Shown here piece by piece: positions 1 to 5,027 of a stretch of DNA of 5,027 bases (position 1 is the first letter of the stretch; every line of letters starts with the position of its first letter). The translations under genes were made by a program, and so were the position numbers. The DNA is from Acidobacteriaceae bacterium. GTDB taxonomy: Bacteria; Acidobacteriota; Terriglobia; Terriglobales; Acidobacteriaceae. Location of the stretch: the NCBI GenBank assembly GCA_003151875.1, contig PLYW01000241.1, forward strand, positions 1 to 5,027, in the 5' to 3' direction. The notes under the pieces were generated by a model, which was not told the DNA's origin, ran no database searches, and saw only the letters and a program-made list of their open reading frames with translations.

Positions 1-1
1 C

Positions 2-91
2 GAGCTGGAGGCAATCTTCACCCGCCAAGCGTTGGAGTTGGAGCAATGGCGTTCTCGGTTTCATGCCCCAGGCCCTGCCCGGCATCTCTGA
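2..91 (+). CDS. C-terminal end of an unidentified protein, cut by the window edge
   Basis: Frame 2 is open from the window edge to a TGA at 89-91 and gives 29 residues beginning ELEAIFTRQALELEQWRSRF and ending ARHL. The composition is that of an ordinary charged amphipathic helix (alternating Glu/Leu, then Arg/Trp). The other two forward frames here give Trp/Ser-rich or Pro/Cys-rich text that looks less natural. The last 29 bp overlap the start of the next gene (ATG at 63), an arrangement common in translationally coupled pairs. Too little is visible to name a family. The call rests on composition and on the overlap only. Confidence 0.35.
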   Translation, partial: ELEAIFTRQALELEQWRSRFHAPGPARHL

Positions 92-296
92 GGAGGAAGC
101 AGCCACTATCGTGCACTCTGAGCTAGGGTTGGGACTGTCGCAGCAGAAGATCCAAAAGCTAATCTCGAAATCCCGTATCACGGACCTACGCCACGGCGGC
201 CAGCACAGCTACGTATCAGCCCGGCGACTGTTCTGGGTGATTCGCGAGTTGCAAGCCGTAGCCAACGGAAAATCAACCCACGCTCCTCATCAATAG
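63..296 (+). CDS. Small putative DNA-binding protein, excisionase/HTH_17-like
   Basis: A 77-residue basic protein. Residues about 9-60 follow the layout of small excisionase-type (MerR-like winged HTH) domains: a helix EEEAATIVHSELG (10-22), then LSQQKIQKLISKSRI (25-39) as the likely recognition helix with the usual 'LI..GRI' ending, a short basic turn LRHGGQHSYVS (42-52), and a closing helix ARRLFWVIRELQAV (53-66). Proteins of this type bind DNA as recombination directionality factors or small regulators; which applies here is not shown. ATG 63 lies inside the tail of the upstream gene and has no clear Shine-Dalgarno, so translation is probably coupled. The frame is open to the window edge, so a longer protein is possible, but the upstream residues are Trp/Ser-rich and implausible. 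The stop TAG (294-296) abuts a dispersed repeat. Assignment is by pattern only. Confidence 0.5.
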   Translation: MPQALPGISEEEAATIVHSELGLGLSQQKIQKLISKSRITDLRHGGQHSYVSARRLFWVIRELQAVANGKSTHAPHQ

Positions 297-339
297 TAAT
301 AAGGATGTCAGGAGCGAGCCTTGGAGCAGGATCAGTCAC
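297..339 (+). repeat. 43-bp direct repeat, copy 1
   Basis: Matches 3128-3170 in the same orientation at 37 of 43 positions without gaps. There are two exact 13-base blocks, TAATAAGGATGTC (297-309) and GAGCGAGCCTTGG (312-324), and a shared ATCAG..CAC end. The match starts at the base after the stop codon of the small HTH-like gene and fades after 339. Neither copy has a conserved reading frame across it: the frame starting at ATG 305 meets a stop in copy 2. It is therefore more likely a non-coding dispersed repeat or the end of a degraded element than a coding duplication. Confidence 0.7.
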
Positions 340-454
340 CCAGGAGCTATCACTGGCTCAAATCGAAATGCCGGTTGCAGCTACTCCGACGAATACATCG
401 TTACATAAGGGATGTTTCCGGGTTCTGCACACTCCTGCCCAGAGCCGTTACTCA

Positions 455-483
455 TTGACTGGCAGATGCCGCCTCCTTAAGAT
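455..483 (+). promoter_or_regulatory. Sigma70-type promoter for kinase 1
   Basis: TTGACT at 455-460 matches the -35 consensus at 5 of 6 bases. After a spacer of exactly 17 bp, TAAGAT at 478-483 matches the -10 consensus at 4 of 6. The expected transcription start is near 490, giving a leader of about 22 nt before the kinase ATG at 512. This placement argues against the short open frame 305-490 being a gene and suggests kinase 1 is transcribed on its own. Confidence 0.5.
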
Positions 484-511
484 GAGGTGAACCGCGGCCA
501 GACACCTTTTC

Positions 512-2848
512 ATGATCGACCAGATCATCTCGCATTACCGCATCATCGAAAAACTCGGTGGCGGCGGCATGGGTGTCGTCTACAAGGCCGAGGATGTCTC
601 GCTTGGTCGATTTGTCGCCCTTAAATTTCTCCCCGACGATGTAGCGCAAGACCCACAAGCTTTGGAACGCTTCCGCCGCGAAGCCCGCGCTGCGTCCGCC
701 CTAAACCATTCCAACATCTGCACGATCTATGAAATCGGCGAGCAAGACGGCAAGCGCTTCATCGCCATGGAGTTTCTGGATGGCATGACACTGAAGCATC
801 TCATTGCCGGAAAGCCCATGGAGACCGAGGTTCTACTTGGTGTGGCGATTGAGGTTGCCGACGCACTGGAGGCAGCCCATGCCGAAGGGATCGTCCACCG
901 CGACATCAAACCCGCCAACATCTTTATCACCAAGCGCGGTCACGCCAAGATCCTCGATTTCGGGCTGGCAAAGGTCGCGCCCACGGCCAGTTCGTCGAAC
1001 AAGATTGCGGCAGTCAGCACGATGGCGACCGACGAACAGCACCTGACCAGCCCGGGTTCTACGCTGGGCACAGTCGCTTATATGTCGCCAGAGCAGGCGC
1101 GCGGAAAGGAACTGGATGCGAGGAGCGATTTGTTCTCCTTCGGCGCAGTGTTGTATGAGATGGCGACGGGCACACTGCCGTTCCGCGGAGAGAGTTCCGC
1201 CGTCATTTTCAAAGCGATCCTGGATGGGACGCCAACTTCGGCGGTGCGGCTGAATCCCGAAGTGCCAGCCGATCTGGAACGCATCATCCACAAGGCTCTG
1301 GAGAAGGACAGGGATTTGCGTTACCAGCATGCGTCCGACATGCGAGCGGACCTGAAGCGGCTGAATCGGGAAACGGAATCGGGAAAATCAGTTGCCATAT
1401 CGCCGGCCGCGGTGCCAAAACCTTTAGCCCGCAAGGTTTCGGTCGCGGCAATTGTCGTCCTGATCATCGCTATGGCGGCGGCTGGGATTTGGTATTGGCG
1501 CGCCAAGGCCGCCCCACCGCAAATCACCTCCATCGCCGTGCTGCCCTTCGTCAATGCCACGTCTGACGCAAACAACGAGTACCTCAGCGATGGCTTAACT
1601 GAGAGCCTGATCGGAACGCTGTCGCAGCTGCCAAACATCAAGGTCATGGCCCGCAGCACAGTCTTCCGCTTCAAAGGAAAAGAGGATGACCCGCGCCAAA
1701 TTGGCGAGACGCTCAAGGTTGGCGCCGTTCTCATGGGACGCATCACGCAACATGGCGACGAAGTGGGTGTCGATGCCGACCTGGTCAATACAGCCGATGG
1801 CACGGAGCTGTGGGGCTCGCACTACGCCCGCAAGCTGGCCGACGTCACTGAAGTGCAGAGCGAGATCACCCGCGACATTTCCAACAGCCTGCGAATCCAC
1901 CTGACCGGCAACGAGCAACAGCGGCTGGGCCGCGCCGGAACCACCAACCCGGAAGCCTACCGGCTGTACCTCGAAGGGCGCCAGCTCTGGTATGGGCGTA
2001 CCCCGGAGGGCCTCCGGAAAAGCATTGATTTATTTCAGCAGGCGATCGCCGCTGATCCCAACTACGCGCTCGCCTACTCGGGGCTTGCCGACACCTATAA
2101 CATTGCCCCCAGCTATATTCCAATCCCGTCGAAGCAGGCGGAACTGCTGGCCGACGAAGCGGCTCGCAAAGCTGTCGAACTCGATGACACCCTGCCCGAG
2201 GCCCACGCCGCGCGCGCCATCGCGCTGGGGAATGCGTGGAAATGGAAAGAGGCGGAGTCCGAATTTCGCCGTGCCATTGAGTTAAACCCCAACAATGCAG
2301 CCGCCCATTATTTCTACGCCATAAGTTTGCTCGCTCCCGAAAAGCGCAACGACGAGGCGCTGGAACAGTATCGAATTGCTTTATCGCTCGACCCGCTTTC
2401 GTCGATCGTCAATGCAAACTACGCCCTGATGTTGCTACAGGCTCGGCGCTATTCCGAATCGCTCGCACAATTTCAGAAGCTTCTCGCCCGGGACCCAAAC
2501 TTTCCTCCAGCGCACTACAAGCTATCGCAGCTGTACGCCAACACCGGCCGCTTTGCGGATGCGGTAAGCGAAATCCGGCACATAATTCCGAAGCCGACCT
2601 CCGCGAGCCCAGACGCCAAAGGCTATCTAGAGCTCACCATGGAAATGGATGACTCGGATCGCTCGGCCGCCGTAGCCCTCGCATCCGCGCTCGCTGGAGA
2701 CCGCGATCAGGCATTCGAGTACCTGGAGAAAGCCTATTCTGACGGCGACAGCGAACTGCTCTTCATGATTCGCTATCCGGCGCTGGACCCGCTTCGCTCC
2801 GATCCCCGTTTCAAAGACCTGATGCGCCGCCTCGGACTTCCCGAGTAA
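512..2848 (+). CDS. Membrane Ser/Thr protein kinase with TolB-like domain and TPR repeats
   Basis: A 778-residue Hanks-type kinase. Catalytic domain about residues 9-285: Gly loop LGGGGMG (15-21), ATP lysine K38 (VALK), helix-C Glu E57, HRDIKPAN with catalytic D131 and N136, DFG at 149-151, SPE at 192-194, D206 and R270. All key residues are present, so it should be active; it is an RD kinase. The segment between DFG and SPE is long and Ser/Thr-rich, a likely autophosphorylation site. One membrane helix lies at about 309-329, bordered by basic residues. Residues about 338-465 (SIAVLPFVN, DGLTESLIGTL, LMGRI, GTELW) match the TolB N-terminal-like/FlgO-like domain often found in cyclases and kinases. 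TPR-type repeats cover about 480-745. Predicted topology is kinase inside and TolB/TPR outside, so the latter may sense or bind partners; ligand unknown. ATG 512 is the only possible start after an in-frame stop at 488-490. It has no clear Shine-Dalgarno. Confidence 0.95.
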   Translation: MIDQIISHYRIIEKLGGGGMGVVYKAEDVSLGRFVALKFLPDDVAQDPQALERFRREARAASALNHSNICTIYEIGEQDGKRFIAMEFLDGMTLKHLIAGKPMETEVLLGVAIEVADALEAAHAEGIVHRDIKPANIFITKRGHAKILDFGLAKVAPTASSSNKIAAVSTMATDEQHLTSPGSTLGTVAYMSPEQARGKELDARSDLFSFGAVLYEMATGTLPFRGESSAVIFKAILDGTPTSAVRLNPEVPADLERIIHKALEKDRDLRYQHASDMRADLKRLNRETESGKSVAISPAAVPKPLARKVSVAAIVVLIIAMAAAGIWYWRAKAAPPQITSIAVLPFVNATSDANNEYLSDGLTESLIGTLSQLPNIKVMARSTVFRFKGKEDDPRQIGETLKVGAVLMGRITQHGDEVGVDADLVNTADGTELWGSHYARKLADVTEVQSEITRDISNSLRIHLTGNEQQRLGRAGTTNPEAYRLYLEGRQLWYGRTPEGLRKSIDLFQQAIAADPNYALAYSGLADTYNIAPSYIPIPSKQAELLADEAARKAVELDDTLPEAHAARAIALGNAWKWKEAESEFRRAIELNPNNAAAHYFYAISLLAPEKRNDEALEQYRIALSLDPLSSIVNANYALMLLQARRYSESLAQFQKLLARDPNFPPAHYKLSQLYANTGRFADAVSEIRHIIPKPTSASPDAKGYLELTMEMDDSDRSAAVALASALAGDRDQAFEYLEKAYSDGDSELLFMIRYPALDPLRSDPRFKDLMRRLGLPE

Positions 2849-2931
2849 GGCTCTACTCAATCGAAAGTCGGACCGACCTCGCGATCGGCGGCTGGAACTA
2901 TAAGCTGCTTTATTGTGGAGGATTCAACTGA

Positions 2932-2960
2932 CGAGCTCACGTTCGTGGCGTGGCAGCTCG
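2932..2960. repeat. Inverted repeat downstream of kinase 1
   Basis: CGAGCT (2932-2937) pairs with AGCTCG (2955-2960), and CACG/CGTG inside can form a small second stem. It lies about 85 bp past the kinase stop, where a terminator might sit, but no T-run follows on the plus strand. It could be a weak or factor-assisted terminator, or chance. Confidence 0.25.
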
Positions 2961-2991
2961 GAGTGAAGTAAAGCCGGGATAAGCAGAGCGA

Positions 2992-3162
2992 TTAGTCTGC
3001 GCCTTGTTTGAGAACCTCGTAGAGATAAGCGAAATCCCATTGGCCTTTGCCGGCCTTTACGGCCCGTTCGATGAGCAGAAGTTGTGGGTCGGCACAGGTG
3101 TGATCGACCCGATGTTTCTCACACCGATAATAAGGATGTCGTGAGCGAGCCTTGGCGTAGCA
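2992..3162 (-). pseudogene. Possible gene remnant: 56-codon C-terminal fragment, unknown family
   Basis: Between an in-frame TGA (3163-3165, minus strand) and the stop TAA (2992-2994), the minus strand reads 56 codons. The text is strikingly protein-like: an N-terminal basic stretch, then RCEKHRVDHTC with a Cys-x2-His-x3-His-x-Cys spacing that could bind metal, then DPQLLLIERAVKAGKG and QWDFAYLYEVLKQGAD at the end. There is no ATG, GTG or TTG in a useful place, no ribosome-binding site, and a further stop a short distance upstream. If coding, it is therefore a decayed 3' end. Its first part lies inside the 43-bp repeat. I do not recognise the family; chance cannot be excluded. Confidence 0.25.
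3097..3125. repeat. 7-bp perfect inverted repeat beside repeat copy 2
   Basis: GGTGTGA (3097-3103) and TCACACC (3119-3125) are perfect inverse copies separated by 15 bases, and they end 2 bp before the left border of the 43-bp repeat. This could form a hairpin or be a dyad protein-binding site. No similar dyad is seen next to copy 1. Confidence 0.35.
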
Positions 3163-3170
3163 TCAGCCAC
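3128..3170 (+). repeat. 43-bp direct repeat, copy 2
   Basis: Same orientation as copy 1 at 297-339, with 37 of 43 identical positions and the same two 13-base blocks. The copies lie 2831 bp apart and bracket the promoter and coding region of kinase 1. This copy sits in the gene-poor interval, next to an inverted repeat and overlapping a possible gene remnant. Confidence 0.7.
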
Positions 3171-3523
3171 AAACGTCCCCCCGCAAAAGCCATCGCGAGA
3201 ACCACCGTTTTCAGTGGACGACTCGCAGTGGAGCCGCAAGGCGCTGGGACAAGCAGCCAATTCATCAGAAACCCTGTTTTCATCAAGTGACATCCGAGGA
3301 CAGTTTCGTAAACACTGGCCGACTTCCCGTTACCGATCTGCCGCATGCCCCAATCTGGATTACTTCCGCATAGCCGACCATCCGTTCAGAAATGTGCTTA
3401 TCACCAGACTCTGGGCTCAGAAGGTGCGCCGTGGGCTAGGTGCAGGGTTGTCACGGACTCTGGAGTAGCGATCCTCAAGCTTCCGAAAATACTGGTAAGG
3501 CGGCACGCACTCTGAACGCTTTG

Positions 3524-4030
3524 CTATCCCTGCCCCCCCCACCTGTGATCGATTTTCGGCGGATGCTCCAAGGTTTGCATTACCACACAATACTGTTCGG
3601 TTTTCTCCTGCAATGCGCTTAACTGCTCCTTGGTTGCCAGCGGTGCGCGGACGTCGAAAATGACCCTGATGTTCTCAAATCCGACAGCCGCCTCTTTGGA
3701 AATTCCCAACGTTCCTTGTAGGTCCAGGTCACCCTCGACCGTAACATCGATGCCGTCGGTAGGTATGCCCATCGCAGCGGCCACCATTTGGCAGGTGATC
3801 TGGGCGCATGCGGCTATTGCACCTAGCAGTAAATCTCCGGAGCAGGCACCGGTACCCGATCCGCCGACGCCCTGGTGGGCTTGTGCCTTGTAGATCTCCC
3901 GGCCCAGGTCCACAGAGCATGTGATGGGAGCGTCCGTCTGGCTGCCGCGTGCCTTCAGGGTGATTCGCGAGCTCGACGGATCTTGGCGATACCGTTCCTT
4001 CAGTGGGCGCTGCAGTGTGCGAATATCCAT
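3524..4030 (-). CDS. OsmC/Ohr-family protein (likely hydroperoxide-reducing)
   Basis: With the start at ATG 4030-4028 the protein has 168 residues, normal for the family. It shows the OsmC subclass signature GGSGTGACSGDLLLGAIAAC (56-75) followed by QITCQMVAAAMGI, and the second signature TEQYCVVMQTL (144-154). C75 and C148 are the expected peroxidatic/resolving pair; C63 in ACSGD is also usual in this subclass. Family members are cytoplasmic thiol peroxidases acting on organic hydroperoxides; the substrate here is inferred. No signal peptide. The frame stays open upstream to a TTG at 4168, but those 46 extra residues are not OsmC-like and contain the -10 box. The good RBS supports ATG 4030. 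The gene converges with kinase 1 and diverges from kinase 2. The last codons contain a run of eight G. Confidence 0.9.
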   Translation of the reverse strand: MDIRTLQRPLKERYRQDPSSSRITLKARGSQTDAPITCSVDLGREIYKAQAHQGVGGSGTGACSGDLLLGAIAACAQITCQMVAAAMGIPTDGIDVTVEGDLDLQGTLGISKEAAVGFENIRVIFDVRAPLATKEQLSALQEKTEQYCVVMQTLEHPPKIDHRWGGQG

Positions 4031-4034
4031 GAAT

Positions 4035-4041
4035 TCCCCCT
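4035..4041 (-). promoter_or_regulatory. Ribosome-binding site that fixes the osmC-like start
   Basis: On the minus strand AGGGGGA precedes ATG 4030 with five bases (AATTC) between the G-run and the start codon. This is a good Shine-Dalgarno and spacing. It selects the 168-residue start over the TTG-initiated 214-residue version. Confidence 0.7.
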
Positions 4042-4051
4042 GGATTTTGGT

Positions 4052-4057
4052 ATTATA
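4052..4057 (-). promoter_or_regulatory. -10 box of the osmC-like gene promoter
   Basis: The minus strand carries a perfect TATAAT here, 21 bp upstream of the ATG. Transcription would start near 4045 and give a leader of about 15 nt that still includes the ribosome-binding site. The -35 is poor: CGGCAC at a 17-bp spacer or TTGCGG at 20 bp. Activation by a regulator is therefore possible, though no operator is recognised. Confidence 0.5.
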
Positions 4058-4167
4058 AGCGGAATCTAGGGGTGGTGCCGCAACGCGTCGCGGCATCGAT
4101 TCAAATACCAATTCCACGCGATCACGTAGCACGGAGCAGTCAGCTTGGCTGTTTAACCGCTGCGCCA

Positions 4168-5027
4168 ATGAGGTTCATGGGCCCGCCGCTCACGCCAGAT
4201 TCAGTTCCGTCCACTCTGTCGCCGGGTACGCGCTTCGGCACGTACGAAATCCTTGAGCAACTTGGCGCCGGCGGCATGGGCGAGGTTTATCGCGCCCGGG
4301 ACACGCGCCTGGGCCGTGAAGTCGCCATTAAGACGGTTTCGCTGCATCATCATTCGCAAGCCGAAGCCCTGACCCGCTTTGAGATGGAAGCCCGTTCCGC
4401 GTCCGCGCTCAATCACCCCAACATTGTCACCATTTATGAGCTTGGTTGCGTGGACAACACGCACTTCATCGCCATGGAACTGGTTTGTGGCGAGACGGTG
4501 CGTCAGTTGCTTGCGTCCGGTCCCATTCCATTCCGCAAGGCAATCGCCATCGCGGTACAGGTTGCCGACGCTCTTGCGCGGGCGCACGAAATCGGTGTCG
4601 TTCATCGCGATTTGAAGCCCGACAACCTCATGGTTTCCGTGGACGGCGCCGCCAAGGTCCTGGATTTCGGCTTGGCGAAACTGCTTGCGGTCGACGACCC
4701 GCCTGATGCAGATGATTCCACCTCCATCAGCAAGGACGGGGCCGTGATGGGCACGCTTGGCTACATGTCGCCGGAGCAGGCGAACGGCGAGAAACTTGAT
4801 TTCCGTTCCGACCAGTTTTCGTTTGGGTCGGTGCTCTACGAGATGGTGACTGGAGTTCCTGCGTTCCAGAAGAAGACGCGTGCGGAAACCGCGGCTGCCA
4901 TCCTGCGCGACGAGCCGGAGCGCATTGCTTCCAGAATGCTTCAGGCGCCCGCTCCGTTCATTTGGATTGTGGAGCGATGTCTAGCCAAGGACCCGAAGCA
5001 ACGGTACGCATCCACCCGGGATTTGGC
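4168..5027 (+). CDS. Ser/Thr protein kinase, N-terminal part (cut by right edge)
   Basis: The frame is open to the window end, giving 286 full codons from ATG 4168. Numbered from that Met: Gly loop LGAGGMG (32-38), ATP lysine K55 (VAIK), helix-C Glu E74, HRDLKPDN with D148 and N153, DFG 166-168, SPE 201-203, D215 and R279. The whole kinase domain of about 260 residues is therefore essentially present and looks active. The segment between DFG and SPE is acidic (DDPPDADD), unlike that of kinase 1. Start choice is uncertain: ATG 4168 has no Shine-Dalgarno, and ATG 4177 has only GAGG with a spacer that is too short. SPGTRFGTYEILEQLG is the usual entry to acidobacterial kinases. An in-frame stop at 4030-4032 limits extension. 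The part beyond the edge, probably a membrane helix and a sensor or TPR/beta-propeller region, cannot be seen. Diverges from the osmC-like gene. Confidence 0.93.
   Translation, partial: MRFMGPPLTPDSVPSTLSPGTRFGTYEILEQLGAGGMGEVYRARDTRLGREVAIKTVSLHHHSQAEALTRFEMEARSASALNHPNIVTIYELGCVDNTHFIAMELVCGETVRQLLASGPIPFRKAIAIAVQVADALARAHEIGVVHRDLKPDNLMVSVDGAAKVLDFGLAKLLAVDDPPDADDSTSISKDGAVMGTLGYMSPEQANGEKLDFRSDQFSFGSVLYEMVTGVPAFQKKTRAETAAAILRDEPERIASRMLQAPAPFIWIVERCLAKDPKQRYASTRDL

Larger units (their letters stand above)
2849..3523. other. 675-bp gene-poor interval between convergent genes
   Basis: This lies between the kinase 1 stop and the osmC-like stop. Several open frames of 60-84 codons exist on both strands (for example 3214-3468 forward and 3119-3346 reverse). 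They overlap one another, lack ribosome-binding sites and have poor protein composition, so I do not call them genes. The interval holds two inverted repeats (2932-2960, 3097-3125), the second copy of the 43-bp repeat (3128-3170) and a protein-like minus-strand fragment (2992-3162). From 3171 to 3523 I see nothing I can assign: no tRNA and no clear intrinsic terminator for either convergent gene. Confidence 0.6.

Noticed and set aside
305..490. 61-codon forward frame ahead of kinase 1
   Set aside because: AAGG touches its ATG with no spacer, the composition is poor, the first part is the 43-bp repeat whose other copy has a stop at the third codon, and the kinase promoter lies in its 3' end.
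485..507. AGGTG...CACCT inverted repeat just before the kinase 1 start, as a translation-blocking hairpin
   Set aside because: The stem is only 5 bp with a 13-base loop, and the left arm probably lies upstream of the transcription start, so it would not be in the RNA.
833..1330. 165-codon reverse frame, and similar reverse frames at 1321-1803 and 1595-1918
   Set aside because: They are antisense to a complete kinase with every motif intact. Their residues mirror the GC-rich kinase codons, and no RBS is seen.
2849..2971. In-frame continuation after the kinase stop, ending in a protein-like tail (ELTFVAWQLGVK)
   Set aside because: The kinase already ends at the family's usual C-terminus (FKDLMRRLGLPE). 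Forty codons open after a stop can occur by chance, and no readthrough signal is seen.
3041..3065. Short tandem-like GGCCTTTGCC/GGCCTTTACG
   Set aside because: Only two imperfect 10-base units, inside a possible coding remnant; no sign of a CRISPR or a longer array anywhere in the window.
3119..3346. 75-codon reverse frame and the overlapping forward frames 3084-3290 and 3214-3468
   Set aside because: They overlap on both strands, have no ribosome-binding sites and have biased composition; they probably reflect repeat or decayed sequence.
3440..3622. 60-codon forward frame over the osmC-like 3' end
   Set aside because: About half of it is antisense to the well-supported OsmC C-terminal signature, and it has no independent evidence.
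4201..4605. 134-codon reverse frame and forward frames 4379-4615 and 4446-4706
   Set aside because: These are shadows of the second kinase, whose catalytic motifs are all in the frame beginning at 4168.

Overview
The window looks like a chromosomal stretch from an acidobacterium of the Koribacter/Terriglobia type. This is an inference from content, not from a marker gene. It is moderately GC-rich and carries two Hanks-type Ser/Thr protein kinases of the style abundant in that phylum. The first has a cytoplasmic kinase domain, one membrane helix, and then a TolB-like domain with a TPR array whose C-terminus (LDPLRSDPRFKDLMRRLGLP) is typical of acidobacterial TPR proteins.

Layout. At the left edge are the last codons of a cut-off gene, overlapped by a small gene (63-296) whose product resembles the winged/excisionase-like HTH family. 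A 43-bp sequence starts directly after that stop (297-339). A good sigma70-type promoter (455-483) follows, then the complete 778-residue membrane kinase (512-2848). Next comes 675 bp without a convincing gene (2849-3523). It holds two small inverted repeats, a second direct copy of the 43-bp sequence (3128-3170), and a 56-codon protein-like fragment on the minus strand that lacks a start. On the minus strand, 3524-4030 encodes an OsmC/Ohr-family protein with its own RBS and a perfect -10 box. Divergent from it, a second kinase starts at about 4168 or 4177 and runs off the right edge.

How the parts relate. Kinase 1 has its own promoter and converges on the osmC-like gene across the gene-poor interval. 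The osmC-like gene and kinase 2 are divergent and share about 140 bp of upstream DNA. The two kinases have closely matching catalytic motifs and are probably paralogues from the large acidobacterial kinase expansion, not an operon. A link between peroxide detoxification and kinase signalling is possible from position alone, with no direct evidence.

The most unusual structure is the pair of direct 43-bp repeats (37/43 identical) bracketing the whole kinase 1 transcription unit, the second copy sitting in what may be gene debris. I see no convincing new multi-gene system here; the genes themselves belong to known families.
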